Origin: CAYLJJ01 sp964384025
Lineage (GTDB): Bacteria > Myxococcota_A > Bradymonadia > UBA7976 > UBA1532
Assembly: GCA_964384025.1 (NCBI GenBank)
Contig: CAYLJJ010000043.1
Coordinates: forward strand, 1-50,640
DNA: 50,640 nt
Reading direction: 5' to 3'
Shown here: positions 16,525-25,562 of the stretch, piece after piece
Layout: each line of letters starts with the position of its first letter
Numbering within the stretch: position 1 is the stretch's first letter
Made by a program: the position numbers and the translations under genes
The notes under the pieces: generated by a model
What the model was told of the DNA's origin: nothing
Database searches by the model: none
Seen by the model: only the letters and a program-made list of their open reading frames with translations

Positions 16525-19500
16525 ATGGCCACCCAACGCATCATGGGGCTCTGCTTACTGGCCTGTGTCTCATCTCTCACAGCCTGTGACTGTGAGAGCG
16601 AGAGCAGCCCTGATGAGCTTAAGATCCACTTCGTCAACCCTCAAGATGGGCAACGCTTGGGCTGCCTTGATGATAAAGAACGCAGCACTTTAGAGCAGCT
16701 TGAGTTTGATATAGAGGCGCTCGTGATCCTTAAGTCTGCGGATGCAGAGGGTCTTTCTGCGCGGCTTAGCTTTGGGGAGGAGGAGTATCTGGAAGAGGTC
16801 TCCTTCAGCGGTCAAGTACACTTCAAAGATCTCTCCCTGGCGTTGGGCTCCCATCAGCTCTCCTTGAGCCTCCTGGAGGGAGAGGAGGAGCTTTACGCTG
16901 AGAAGATCCAGATTGAGGTCAGCTTCGACCCAGGCGATCCAGATTGTCAACCTGAAAAGCCGCCCGCCTCCCTAAGCTTTATATCTCCTGTGGAGGGGAA
17001 GATCTTCAGCGCTGAAGATGATGGAGAGGGCAACTTAGGAGATGGGATTCAGATTGAAGTGAAGTTGGAAGTAGAGAACGCTGATGAGGTTCGCCTCAGC
17101 CTGGGGGATGAGCCTCAAGGGAGCCAAGCGGTGCTCAATGGTCAGGTGAGCTTTCAGCTCAGCCTGCCGGTTGGAGATGGCAGCCTCACAACACACCAGC
17201 TCAAAGCGGAGGCGGAAGAGGCAGAGGCGCTCTTAGGGATCAGCGTTCAAGTGGAGGGTTGTCAACTCAGCTTGAGCCCTCAACCCACTGGAGAGGCTTG
17301 TGATCTGAGCCTCGCTGATGATCTGGACGCTGAGAGCGAGGGTGTGCAAGTTCAGTTTGAGGCGCAGACAGATTGCAGCGATGTTCAATTTCTCCTCAAT
17401 GGAGAGGAGGTTGATGTTGTGGGGGTGGTAGAGGGTCGTGCTCGCCTTATCCTGACTTTAGAGGAGGGGGAGAACCGGATCTCAGCGCGCAGCAGCACCG
17501 CGGGAGGTTTGAGCGCTGAGTATCCTGAATACAGCCTCACCGTCGCAGGAGCCCAAGCCACTCTCAGCCTTGAGTTGGATGAGCTGGGAGGTAACACCCT
17601 TACCCTCGCAGAGGCGGTGGCGGATGAGGGGCCAATCTGGAGCCTCAGCGGGGAGGCGCTGGCCTTCGCGCCAGGAGCAGAGATCAGCCTGAACTTTGAG
17701 CCCGAGATGCTGGGTTTTCCTGAGCGCGTAGAGGTTGGAGCAGATCAGCGCATCAGCTTTGAGTTGGAGACCGAGTATTGGTGTGGAAGCTTGAGGCTCT
17801 CAGCGGAGGACTCCTGTGGTGCCAGCGTAGAGAGCCCGCTCTACAACCTCTGTCTGGAAGGGGTCCAGCCCCGTCTAAGTATCCTCTCTCCAGAGGAGGG
17901 AGCGATACTCAGCCTGGACGCTGATCCTGAGCAGGAGGGCTTTCAGGTTGAGCTGCAAGGGCAGGTAGAGGATCCCCGCCCAGCGCCTGAATATCCCTTG
18001 GAAGTGCAGTGTCGCCGCGCTGAGGAGGAGTCCTATGAGAGCGTGCCCAGTGAGGTCCTGAACGCTGAAGAGGGGCGGCTGATGATCAGCCTAGAGACTC
18101 AGGTGAGCGGTCCGATCCAGTGTCGCCTTTGGGCCGAGCCTACGCCCAATGAGGTGCTGAGTGAGCCCCGCAGCTGGATCCTAATACTGGCCTCTCCCAG
18201 CTTCCAGTTGGAGCTGCCCGCCGCAGAGAGCTGCCTCGGAGAGAGCCAGCTGTTTGAGGGGCAGGGGAGCCAACTGGATGAGAATCAGGCGCAGCTTCAG
18301 TTGCTGCTCTCTCGGGAGGGGGAAGAGGCAGAGGTCTGGCCTCTAGAGGGGCAAGGGGAGCAGCGCTATGCCCTGAGCTTTGGCCCTGAGGCGGAGCATG
18401 AGTCGCTGCCGGATGGTCACTATCAGCTCTCGCTTCAGGGCAGTATCTTGGGCGGTGTTGCTGTCGTTGTGGAGCCTGAGAGTCGTTCCTTTGTGGTCGA
18501 TACTACAGCCCCTGTGCTGAGCTTGCTCTCCCATGAGCCGGGCGCTGAACTGGGCTTAGAGGAGGACGCCAACGGAGATGTAGAGAGTGACTGTGTACAG
18601 ACAGAGCTGAGCTTTGGGGTAGAGGATCTCAGCGCTGAGCAGGGCTGCTATCGCTTTAACGGGGGCGTTGAGCGCTGCTTGGATCTACAGGATGGGGTCC
18701 TACAAACCGAGCAGCTGGATCTCATCCGAGGAGAGAATCGTCTGGAGTTAAGGGCTACAGATTGTAGCGGTCAGGAGACTCAGGAGAGCTTTATCTTGAG
18801 GGCCACAGAGCTATGCCCTCCTCCCATCCTGATCGTCGCTCCCTCCAACGGCAGCCGCCTCTCTATGGAGGGCTTTGATCTTGAGCCAGAGACCCCAGGG
18901 CTACAGTTGAATATCCAGTTGGAGACCGGCTTGGCTGAGGGAACAGAGGTCTGGATCGAGATCGATGGGACTCAGAGCGAGAGAGGCAGCGTAGATGCTG
19001 AGGGAAGCGCAACTCTGCGTGCCACCATCCCGATCCCCGATGAGCCTGTAGACTCTTTATTGATTCGACTTCAGGGTCAGAGCGAGGGCCTCAGCGGCCC
19101 TGAGAGCAGCCTGCACCTGATCTTGGCGCTCCCCGAAGTGGAGCTTCCTCTTCTAGAGGACTGCCTCGGGGCGGACCTGCCTGATGCCAGCCCCGATGAG
19201 GGTTTTCAGATGGCGATCCAGGCTCAAACCCGGCTGATCCCTGAGGGCAGCGAGGGTTTGCTCAGCGCCGACTGTGGAGAGACCAGCGCTGAGGCGCGGG
19301 CCGAGGTGGATGCAGAGGGGGAGCTGAACTTGATCATCAGCTTGCCGGAAGAGGCAGAGTGCCAACTCTCTCTCTCTATACCTGACGGTATCGGTCGTGT
19401 TGCTGAAGCGGAGCAGGCGCTGCTCCTGGATCATTTGCCACCAAGTGTCACTTTCCGCAAGCCCACCCCAGCCCCTGTAAGTGAGTTCAGCGATGAGGAT

Positions 19501-22500
19501 CCCAGCCGCGATGGTGTGCAGCTCACCCCCCTGATTGAGGTCTGTGGAGCAGCAGGAGAGCAGCTCTCAGTCCTCTCTGAGCAGGGGCTTTTACCTGAGG
19601 GCTTCAGCTGGGAGCTGGAGGAGGGGGATTGCGTACAGGTCCCTCTGCCTCAACTTACCCTCCCCTTGGGGGAGCTGGCCTTCTCCGCCTCTGTGGTGGA
19701 CAGCTGTGGGAACTTGGGCGAGGGCAGCGTGCGCACCCAGGTGGATCCAGGCGCCAGTATCCTGATCACTGAGCCCTCCGATCAGGAGATCATCCGGATC
19801 ACTGATGATCTCGACTCTGAGCGCCCCGGCTGCCAGTTTGATCTCCTGGCCCTGATCAGCGGACTTGGTGAGGAGACGGAATTCCAGGTATGCACCAGCT
19901 TTGAGCAGGGGGCGCAGCCGGATCTTTGTGGGGGAGGCTATGCTGCTCACCTTGAGCCCTGTCTGATGATGGGGGACTCCTCTGTGCGTTGCCCTCTGAG
20001 CCTCCAGGAAGGGGTCCACACCTTGACCCTGATGGGGCGCTTTGGTGAGATCCTCAGCTCCCCCGAGACCTCCATTCAAGTAGACTGTCAAGCCCCCATC
20101 CTAAACACCTTCAGGCTGAGCGCAGAAGCTGATGGTTGTATCAATCGGGCGGATCGCTCCAACCCCCAATCGCAGACAGATAACGCCAGCCTCAACATCT
20201 TGGTTGAGATCGAGGGCTTAGAGGAGGGACAAAGTGTTCAGGTACGCAGCCATCCAGATGGTCGGCTCCTGAGCAGCGCCCAGGTCAGCGGGGGTCAAGC
20301 AGAAACTGTGATCAGCCTCGCGCCTGGAAATCACAGCCTCTATATCCAAGCTGCAGATCCAGTGGGGAACCCTCTCCCCAGCCCTGAGGAGGGGGGAGAG
20401 CTGCTCTCTTTCCGTATCGATACTCTAGTCCCCGCTCCTCAGCTCCTCAACTTAGAGCCAGAGAGCTGCCTTAACGCCACCGCTGATGAGGGGGGCGCTG
20501 AGGGTTTCCAGTATGCCGTTCAGATTCGCAGCGGCGCTGAGCAGGGAGAGATGGTCGAGGCCCAGCTCAGCGTTGGAGCTGAGCAGCGAGCGCTCAACAG
20601 CGATCAAGAGCTGCTGACCTTCCCACAGATGGCTTGGGCTGAAGGCGATCTCAGCCTTGATCTTCAGGTCTCTGACGCCTGTGGTAATGTTGGCCTGATC
20701 GAGGATCTCAGCTTCCGTGTAGACAGCCAGGCGCCCAACCTCAGCCTCAGCGGGATCTCAGCAGGGCAGGTCTTTGTAGAAGCGGATGACGCTGACGCAA
20801 ACTCAGGCAATGGCTTTCAGATAGATCTTCAGGTCAACGCTGTGGAGTTAGAGCCTGCTCAGGAGCTGCGCCTCTTCAGCGGAGAGTCGCGGATCAACAG
20901 CGATCCAAGCCCTCTGTTGCAGCCTGAGGGAGGAGCGCTGTCTGCACGTATCACCCTCTCTCCAGGCGAGCACAGCATCAGCGCCTGGGCGGCAGATCTC
21001 TGTGGCAATGAGGCCCAAAGCGAGGCGCTCTCGATCACCTTGGATATTGAGGGTTGTCCAGCCAGCCTCCTGGGCTTTGAGGGTGAGCCCTCCATTTTTG
21101 GGCCCAATCAAGGCGCAGTAGAGGCGGGTGGGCTCCGTTTGGATGTCGCCGCTCAAGTGGATCTCTTTGATCCTGAGTGTGCTGGAGCTGGAGTTGAGCT
21201 GCTCTTAAACGGAGCGGTGTTGGCGGGACCGATTGTGGCGGGAGATGGAGCCCCGCTCTTTGAAAATATATTGCTGCCTGAAGGAGAGCATAGCCTCTCT
21301 TTGAGAGCGACTTTGGGAGAGCGCGCCACCGAGTCTCCGGGACGCTCCACCATCATCGATCTCAGCGCTCCAGTTGTTGAGATTATCGATCCAGGCCCTC
21401 AGGTTTTGGGAGACAGTGATCCAGGGAGCCCTGGTCAGCAGACCACGGTTAGGGCCCGGATCACCGAGGCACCATTGGGCAGCGCACGCAGCGCAAGCTT
21501 GGCCCTGGATGGGGAGTTGATCTTGGAGGATCAAGCGGTCGCAGCTGAAAGCCCAAGCATCTTGCTCTTTAACAACGTGAGCCTTAATCCTGGCGCTCAG
21601 GAGTTGAGGGTTTGTGTTCAAGATGTTGCCGGAAACCAGGGCTGCGAGAGCCTGCAACTCAACGCTGATCCAAGCGCTCCTGGAGAGCTGAACCTGAGCG
21701 TGGAGATCACCGATCCTCGACGCACCGAGATTCAGCTGAGCTTCACCGCGCCTGGAGAAGATGGTGCTGAAGGGGGGACGGTCAGCGGCTATGAGATCCG
21801 CCGCAGTGACAGTCCTCTGGATGGGGAGCAGGCTTGGGAAGATGCCGAACTGTTGACTCGCTTGGACGCCGACAGCCTGGAGCTTTCAGCCCCTGGTGGG
21901 GAGCAGCTGATCACCCTGGAGGGGCTCAGGCTCAACGCCATCCACCACGTTGCTGTGAGAGCCTTTGATGAGATCGATCGCGAAGGACCCTACGCTCAGG
22001 CACAGGTCGATCTGGAGTTGGGGGTCTCTCTCTTCCGCTTTGATGGTCCAGCGGGTTGGGATCTGGATAACTTCAGCAACTCAGGCTCTGTGGTCAGGGG
22101 CTTGGGCAGCGTTGATGGAGATGAGTTTGAGGATCTTCTCTTGGCGATCACTGCGCCAGTCAACAACGTCGCCACCAGCGTGGTGGGGCTTATCTTTGGA
22201 GGAGAAGCGGGGACCGCAGCCAATGTGACCCTGGATCCGGGCATCGCCTTTGTTACCGCAGCGGCCCCTGTAGGAGATATCAATGGAGATGGTGTCGCTG
22301 ACTTCGCCATCGGAGGCTTGCTGCCCACCTGGACAGGGAGTCGGATCAGCCTCTACTTCGGCTGCGCAGCACCTCAAGAGTGTGAACGCGATGAGATCCT
22401 CAACCTTGACGCGATTATCGAGGTTCCTGGTCGTCTGATCACCAGCGTCGAGGGTCTGGGCAATTTCCGAGATGTGGCTGGAGAGGCCGCGACGATTGGA

Positions 22501-23280
22501 GATCTGATCGTTGGTGGAAATCTGTTTGTAGTGGGCAGCGATCTTTTCGTCGTAGCTGGCCGAGAAAGCTGGCCTAACAGCTTTGATATCAGCGCAGATC
22601 CAAACACCATCCGCCTCAACGTGGCGGGCAAAAGCTCAACTGGCAACTACACATATGGAGTCCCAGATCTCAACGGAGATGGTTATAACGAGGCGCTCTT
22701 TAGCACAGGCCAGGGGGCCGCAGGAGAGAGCTGGCTCTTCTATGGAGCCGCGACCCCTGAGGCGGTGGTGGAGTATGTAGAGGGGAATCCAGCCACTCTA
22801 GAGTTGCCTCACCCCTGCCCAGGGGAAGCCCCCTGGTTTGGTTCCTACCTGGGAGCAGGTGAGCTGGGTGGTGGCCCTGGAATCTTTGTTGGAGACAAAA
22901 ACTCCAAGCGCATCGCCATCTTTGGCTTCAACGATGAAGGGGTTTTGGAGGGCAGCTGCTTCTCCCAAAACCTAAACCTAGCCCGCTTCGGCTACATCTT
23001 TGATCTGGCTGGAGATATCAACGGTGATGGAGCCATCGATCTGATCGCCACCCACGATGAGCCGGAGACTCATGGCGAAGCTTATATCTTCTATAATGAT
23101 GGCGCCGCCCACTTTGGCCAAGGTGAGGGGATTCTCCGCGCTGAGGATCTCGACCTACACGACCCTGTAGAGCATAAGATTGGGGTTGCGGGTGTGGGAG
23201 ACTTTAACCACGATGGCCGCGATGATGTGGCTGCGGTGGTTCCTCTTGTAGACGCTGTACAGGTTGTGATCTATCACTAA
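16525..23280 (+). CDS. Giant repeat lipoprotein with Ig-like modules, FN3 and FG-GAP repeats
   Basis: A 2251-residue, very acidic predicted lipoprotein (lipobox LTAC after MATQRIMGLCLLACVSS; Asp at +2). Residues about 30-1700 are Ig/cadherin-like modules of roughly 100-105 residues. Each module opens with an acidic turn and a G-x-Q strand, for example DADPEQEGFQVEL, DASPDEGFQMAI and DEDPSRDGVQL; heads occur near residues 174, 272, 471, 791, 891, 996, 1101, 1326 and 1429, often with a Cys pair per module. A fibronectin-III domain (about 1720-1830) follows. The end (about 1860-2250) is FG-GAP/integrin-alpha-like with calcium loops VGDINGDGVADF, VPDLNGDGYNEA, AGDINGDGAIDL and VGDFNHDGRDDV. ATG at 16525 chosen because AGGAG lies eight bases upstream; the ATG at 16498 is less good. 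It sits inside the candidate RiPP operon, 13 bp before the peptide gene. Likely surface adhesin or display protein; role unproven. Confidence 0.92.
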   Translation: MATQRIMGLCLLACVSSLTACDCESESSPDELKIHFVNPQDGQRLGCLDDKERSTLEQLEFDIEALVILKSADAEGLSARLSFGEEEYLEEVSFSGQVHFKDLSLALGSHQLSLSLLEGEEELYAEKIQIEVSFDPGDPDCQPEKPPASLSFISPVEGKIFSAEDDGEGNLGDGIQIEVKLEVENADEVRLSLGDEPQGSQAVLNGQVSFQLSLPVGDGSLTTHQLKAEAEEAEALLGISVQVEGCQLSLSPQPTGEACDLSLADDLDAESEGVQVQFEAQTDCSDVQFLLNGEEVDVVGVVEGRARLILTLEEGENRISARSSTAGGLSAEYPEYSLTVAGAQATLSLELDELGGNTLTLAEAVADEGPIWSLSGEALAFAPGAEISLNFEPEMLGFPERVEVGADQRISFELETEYWCGSLRLSAEDSCGASVESPLYNLCLEGVQPRLSILSPEEGAILSLDADPEQEGFQVELQGQVEDPRPAPEYPLEVQCRRAEEESYESVPSEVLNAEEGRLMISLETQVSGPIQCRLWAEPTPNEVLSEPRSWILILASPSFQLELPAAESCLGESQLFEGQGSQLDENQAQLQLLLSREGEEAEVWPLEGQGEQRYALSFGPEAEHESLPDGHYQLSLQGSILGGVAVVVEPESRSFVVDTTAPVLSLLSHEPGAELGLEEDANGDVESDCVQTELSFGVEDLSAEQGCYRFNGGVERCLDLQDGVLQTEQLDLIRGENRLELRATDCSGQETQESFILRATELCPPPILIVAPSNGSRLSMEGFDLEPETPGLQLNIQLETGLAEGTEVWIEIDGTQSERGSVDAEGSATLRATIPIPDEPVDSLLIRLQGQSEGLSGPESSLHLILALPEVELPLLEDCLGADLPDASPDEGFQMAIQAQTRLIPEGSEGLLSADCGETSAEARAEVDAEGELNLIISLPEEAECQLSLSIPDGIGRVAEAEQALLLDHLPPSVTFRKPTPAPVSEFSDEDPSRDGVQLTPLIEVCGAAGEQLSVLSEQGLLPEGFSWELEEGDCVQVPLPQLTLPLGELAFSASVVDSCGNLGEGSVRTQVDPGASILITEPSDQEIIRITDDLDSERPGCQFDLLALISGLGEETEFQVCTSFEQGAQPDLCGGGYAAHLEPCLMMGDSSVRCPLSLQEGVHTLTLMGRFGEILSSPETSIQVDCQAPILNTFRLSAEADGCINRADRSNPQSQTDNASLNILVEIEGLEEGQSVQVRSHPDGRLLSSAQVSGGQAETVISLAPGNHSLYIQAADPVGNPLPSPEEGGELLSFRIDTLVPAPQLLNLEPESCLNATADEGGAEGFQYAVQIRSGAEQGEMVEAQLSVGAEQRALNSDQELLTFPQMAWAEGDLSLDLQVSDACGNVGLIEDLSFRVDSQAPNLSLSGISAGQVFVEADDADANSGNGFQIDLQVNAVELEPAQELRLFSGESRINSDPSPLLQPEGGALSARITLSPGEHSISAWAADLCGNEAQSEALSITLDIEGCPASLLGFEGEPSIFGPNQGAVEAGGLRLDVAAQVDLFDPECAGAGVELLLNGAVLAGPIVAGDGAPLFENILLPEGEHSLSLRATLGERATESPGRSTIIDLSAPVVEIIDPGPQVLGDSDPGSPGQQTTVRARITEAPLGSARSASLALDGELILEDQAVAAESPSILLFNNVSLNPGAQELRVCVQDVAGNQGCESLQLNADPSAPGELNLSVEITDPRRTEIQLSFTAPGEDGAEGGTVSGYEIRRSDSPLDGEQAWEDAELLTRLDADSLELSAPGGEQLITLEGLRLNAIHHVAVRAFDEIDREGPYAQAQVDLELGVSLFRFDGPAGWDLDNFSNSGSVVRGLGSVDGDEFEDLLLAITAPVNNVATSVVGLIFGGEAGTAANVTLDPGIAFVTAAAPVGDINGDGVADFAIGGLLPTWTGSRISLYFGCAAPQECERDEILNLDAIIEVPGRLITSVEGLGNFRDVAGEAATIGDLIVGGNLFVVGSDLFVVAGRESWPNSFDISADPNTIRLNVAGKSSTGNYTYGVPDLNGDGYNEALFSTGQGAAGESWLFYGAATPEAVVEYVEGNPATLELPHPCPGEAPWFGSYLGAGELGGGPGIFVGDKNSKRIAIFGFNDEGVLEGSCFSQNLNLARFGYIFDLAGDINGDGAIDLIATHDEPETHGEAYIFYNDGAAHFGQGEGILRAEDLDLHDPVEHKIGVAGVGDFNHDGRDDVAAVVPLVDAVQVVIYH

Positions 23281-23285
23281 AGGAG
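23279..23285 (+). promoter_or_regulatory. Strong ribosome binding site of the small peptide gene
   Basis: AAAGGAG begins in the last bases of the giant lipoprotein stop codon and lies eight bases before the ATG at 23294. It is one of the better Shine-Dalgarno sites in the window and supports the small peptide as a real, well-translated gene. Confidence 0.75.
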
Positions 23286-23293
23286 CTGTGAAG

Positions 23294-23452
23294 ATGAAGA
23301 GAGAAGAGCAGAGGCCCAAGAAGCGGCCCTATGTAAAGCCTGGCTTTGAGACCACCACCGCCTTTGAGCGCCGCGCGCTCTCCTGCCCAGGCGCTCTGAA
23401 CCAGTGCACCTTCAACCCCGGCGCGGGCTGCTTCTGCACCAACAAATCCTAG
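23294..23452 (+). CDS. Candidate RiPP precursor peptide, 52 residues, Cys-rich core
   Basis: A 52-residue peptide too short for routine gene calling. The N-terminal half is basic and carries the YxxP leader motif (KKRPYVKPGFET, Y13-P16) used by PqqD/RRE-type proteins to bind leaders in lasso and related peptides. A second conserved-looking segment is FERRALSC (24-31). The C-terminal half is small-residue and cysteine rich (Cys31, Cys38, Cys46, Cys48; GAGCFCTNKS at the end), with a terminal serine. Flanked by an HprK-like kinase and a radical SAM/SPASM gene, and in the same operon as a PqqD-like gene, it fits a substrate for peptide maturation. The leader cleavage point is not evident and no GG motif is present. 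It has a strong Shine-Dalgarno, and the downstream gene overlaps it. I do not recognise it as a named family; the modification type (thioether or other) is inference. Confidence 0.82.
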   Translation: MKREEQRPKKRPYVKPGFETTTAFERRALSCPGALNQCTFNPGAGCFCTNKS

Positions 23453-24195
23453 AGGATGGCCTCTCGATAGGGGGCCTTCAGATCAAGATCCAGCACCGCT
23501 CCCAAGCCCTCCGCCGCTGGATCTCCAGCCTCGAGCCTTTCCGCTGGAGAGCGCTGCAAAGCCCTCATCTGGGGTTGGAGTTGCTGGGTGAGGTCCCCGC
23601 TGAGGAGCACTGCTATCAGCGCGCTGATCTTCGCTTCTCGATCAACGCTGCCCGAGATCAAGCCTATGCGAGGGTACAAGAGACCCCTGGAGGATTCTGT
23701 GCTGCCTTGGAGTTGAGCCTTCAAGCGGCGCTGCTCCCTCGCGGTGGCCTGCTGATCCACGGCGCGGCGGGGGTTTTAAGAGGAGAGGGCTGGCTCTTGG
23801 CGGGGCCTTCAGGGGCAGGTAAGAGTACAGCGGCCCTTCAAGCGGGCTTTGATCGGGTTCTCAGCGATGAGATGCTGATCCTGCGTCGCTCAGGAGCTGG
23901 CTTTAAGCTCTGGGGGACCCCTTTTTGGAGCCGAGGAAGATCTTTGGCGCTTGATCCCGGCCCGGTCCCCTTGAGGCGGATCGTTCGCCTTGGAAAATCT
24001 CCGCAGCTCTTTGGGCGAGTGCTGCGGCCAGATGAGGGCGCCGCGCATCTCTTGAGCTGCGTCACCCTCTATGAGTGGGGGAGCGAGGCTCGGCAACGAG
24101 CCTTTGAGTTGACATGTGAGGCCGCCCTGACAGCTCCAGCCTGGGAGTTGGCGGTCCCCAAGGAGGGTCCATGGCTTCAGGACTGCCCCCCCTAG
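23404..24195 (+). CDS. HprK-related kinase of a RiPP operon
   Basis: A 263-residue protein of the HPr-kinase-like superfamily. Its P-loop is intact (LLAGPSGAGKSTAALQ, about residues 131-146). The preceding LLIHGAAGVL strand and the following DRVLSDEMLILRR and LWGTPFWSRG segments follow the family layout. True HPr kinases have a different N-terminal domain and sit with PTS genes, absent here. Related kinases in lasso-peptide clusters phosphorylate the C-terminal serine of the precursor, and the adjacent peptide ends in Ser. The start is uncertain: GTG at 23404 lies inside the peptide gene (49-bp overlap), and later in-frame starts are only CTG. Its end overlaps the radical SAM gene by 25 bp, so the three genes are tightly coupled. 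Confidence 0.82.
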   Translation: MHLQPRRGLLLHQQILEDGLSIGGLQIKIQHRSQALRRWISSLEPFRWRALQSPHLGLELLGEVPAEEHCYQRADLRFSINAARDQAYARVQETPGGFCAALELSLQAALLPRGGLLIHGAAGVLRGEGWLLAGPSGAGKSTAALQAGFDRVLSDEMLILRRSGAGFKLWGTPFWSRGRSLALDPGPVPLRRIVRLGKSPQLFGRVLRPDEGAAHLLSCVTLYEWGSEARQRAFELTCEAALTAPAWELAVPKEGPWLQDCPP

Positions 24196-25313
24196 CTGAT
24201 GAACCTCAGGGGGAGTTCTTTGAGTACGCCGAGGAACGAGCGATCCCCATCTCGATGCACTGGGATCTCATTTGGCGTTGCAACCATAACTGCATCCATT
24301 GCTATCTCACCAAGCGACAACAGCCGCTCTTGAGCCTGGATGAGTCTTTGAGGGTCTTGGATCAGCTGGCTGAGGTGGGCTGCTTTAGTCTGCTTTTTAG
24401 CGGCGGTGAGCCCTTCCTTAGGACAGAGATCCTGGAGATCCTCCAGGGCGCTCGGGAGCGCGCCTTTGACTTCCGCATCAACAGCAACGGGACTCTCATC
24501 AACGAGCGGATCGCCGATGCACTTCAGGAGCTGGGACCCTCTCGAGTAAGCCTCTCACTCTACGCCGCTGAGGCTGAGATCCACGATGCGGTTACTCAGA
24601 CCCCTGGGAGCTACGCCCTCACCTTGGCAGCAGCCCAGCGTCTCCTTAAGCGAGGGATCAGGGTTCATCTTAAGACTCCCCTTATGAGCATCAACCGCTT
24701 GGCCTATCCAGGCGTCGAGGCCCTGGCGCAGAGCTTGGGGGCGAGCTGGGAGCTGGACGCTCATCTCCTCCCTGATGACAGCGACGACTTCAGTCTCTGC
24801 GAGCTGGGAGCCCAGGAGGAGGAGCGCCTCTTGGCGGTGATGAAGATCTTGGAGCCTCGACGGGCCGAGATCTATCCGGGGCTGAAGCTACCCAAGCAGC
24901 CTGAGGATCGTCGAGTCTGCTCCGCAGGGAACAGCAGCGGTTATATCAGCCCAGAGGGCCTCCTCAGCCCCTGCATCAACTGGCGCCTCCCGCTGGGCAG
25001 CCTCAGGGAGCAGGAGTTCAGCTCCATCTGGTACGGCTCCTCAGAGGCAGCGCGTCTCCGTGCGCTCCGGCGCCGAGATTTTCAGGAGGAGTGCGGCGAG
25101 TGCAGCTTTAAAGATCAGTGTAGTTACTGTCCGGGCCTCTCAAGGGCGCAGACCGGTGAGGACAACGCCTTGAGCGCTTATGTTTGCCAACGGACCCACC
25201 TCATCATGGAGGGGGTTGAACAGATGAAAGCCCTCTATCCTGATCAACCTCTACCCTCACCCAAAGCTTCAATGGGAGAGTGGGTACAGATCAGAGAGCC
25301 TCGTCAGGGCTGA
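24171..25313 (+). CDS. Radical SAM/SPASM peptide-modifying enzyme
   Basis: A 380-residue radical SAM enzyme. The S-adenosylmethionine cluster motif is C37-x3-C41-x2-C44 (WRCNHNCIHCYLT), followed by the glycine-rich SAM-binding strand LLFSGGEPFLR. The C-terminal SPASM domain has all seven cysteines for two auxiliary iron-sulfur clusters: C250, C268 (with G-x4-C before it), C308, C311, C317, C320 and C339. SPASM proteins characteristically modify ribosomal peptides, installing thioether or carbon-carbon links or taking part in PQQ and mycofactocin synthesis. There is no N-terminal PqqD/RRE fusion, consistent with the separate PqqD-like protein heading the operon. ATG at 24171 overlaps the kinase gene. 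The substrate is most likely the 52-residue peptide just upstream. Confidence 0.92.
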   Translation: MASGLPPLADEPQGEFFEYAEERAIPISMHWDLIWRCNHNCIHCYLTKRQQPLLSLDESLRVLDQLAEVGCFSLLFSGGEPFLRTEILEILQGARERAFDFRINSNGTLINERIADALQELGPSRVSLSLYAAEAEIHDAVTQTPGSYALTLAAAQRLLKRGIRVHLKTPLMSINRLAYPGVEALAQSLGASWELDAHLLPDDSDDFSLCELGAQEEERLLAVMKILEPRRAEIYPGLKLPKQPEDRRVCSAGNSSGYISPEGLLSPCINWRLPLGSLREQEFSSIWYGSSEAARLRALRRRDFQEECGECSFKDQCSYCPGLSRAQTGEDNALSAYVCQRTHLIMEGVEQMKALYPDQPLPSPKASMGEWVQIREPRQG

Positions 25314-25562
25314 AGCAGGCTGAGAGCTTGCCCCATGAGACTGTTCTGGGTTCAGCTTGAACAGCAACTCTCCCCTCTTTTGGATCTCAGGAGCCTGCTC
25401 ATCGCCTCTCGTTCGAGTTCGCAGGGAGAGCGTAATTGAACTCCGCATAGAAGGCAGGTCTTGGATACAGGGCAAAATATGATCTGCGATTCTGGGCAGT
25501 TTTTCATGATATTTTGTAGAGCCTTGAAGCTCGTAGAGAAACAAGCTCGTAGAGGAGATCGA
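25314..25562. other. Intergenic region with a 12-bp direct repeat before the DHFR gene
   Basis: 249 bp after the radical SAM gene. A 12-bp direct repeat, AAGCTCGTAGAG, occurs at 25527-25538 and 25543-25554 with a 16-bp period; the second copy merges into the ribosome site of the DHFR gene. A TATGAT hexamer is at 25478-25483, but no well-spaced -35 was found. No terminator-like hairpin is evident by eye. Confidence 0.4.

Noticed and set aside
23404..24195. HPr kinase/phosphorylase of the PTS system
   Set aside because: The characteristic N-terminal domain and PTS neighbours are missing; the context points to a RiPP-associated kinase.
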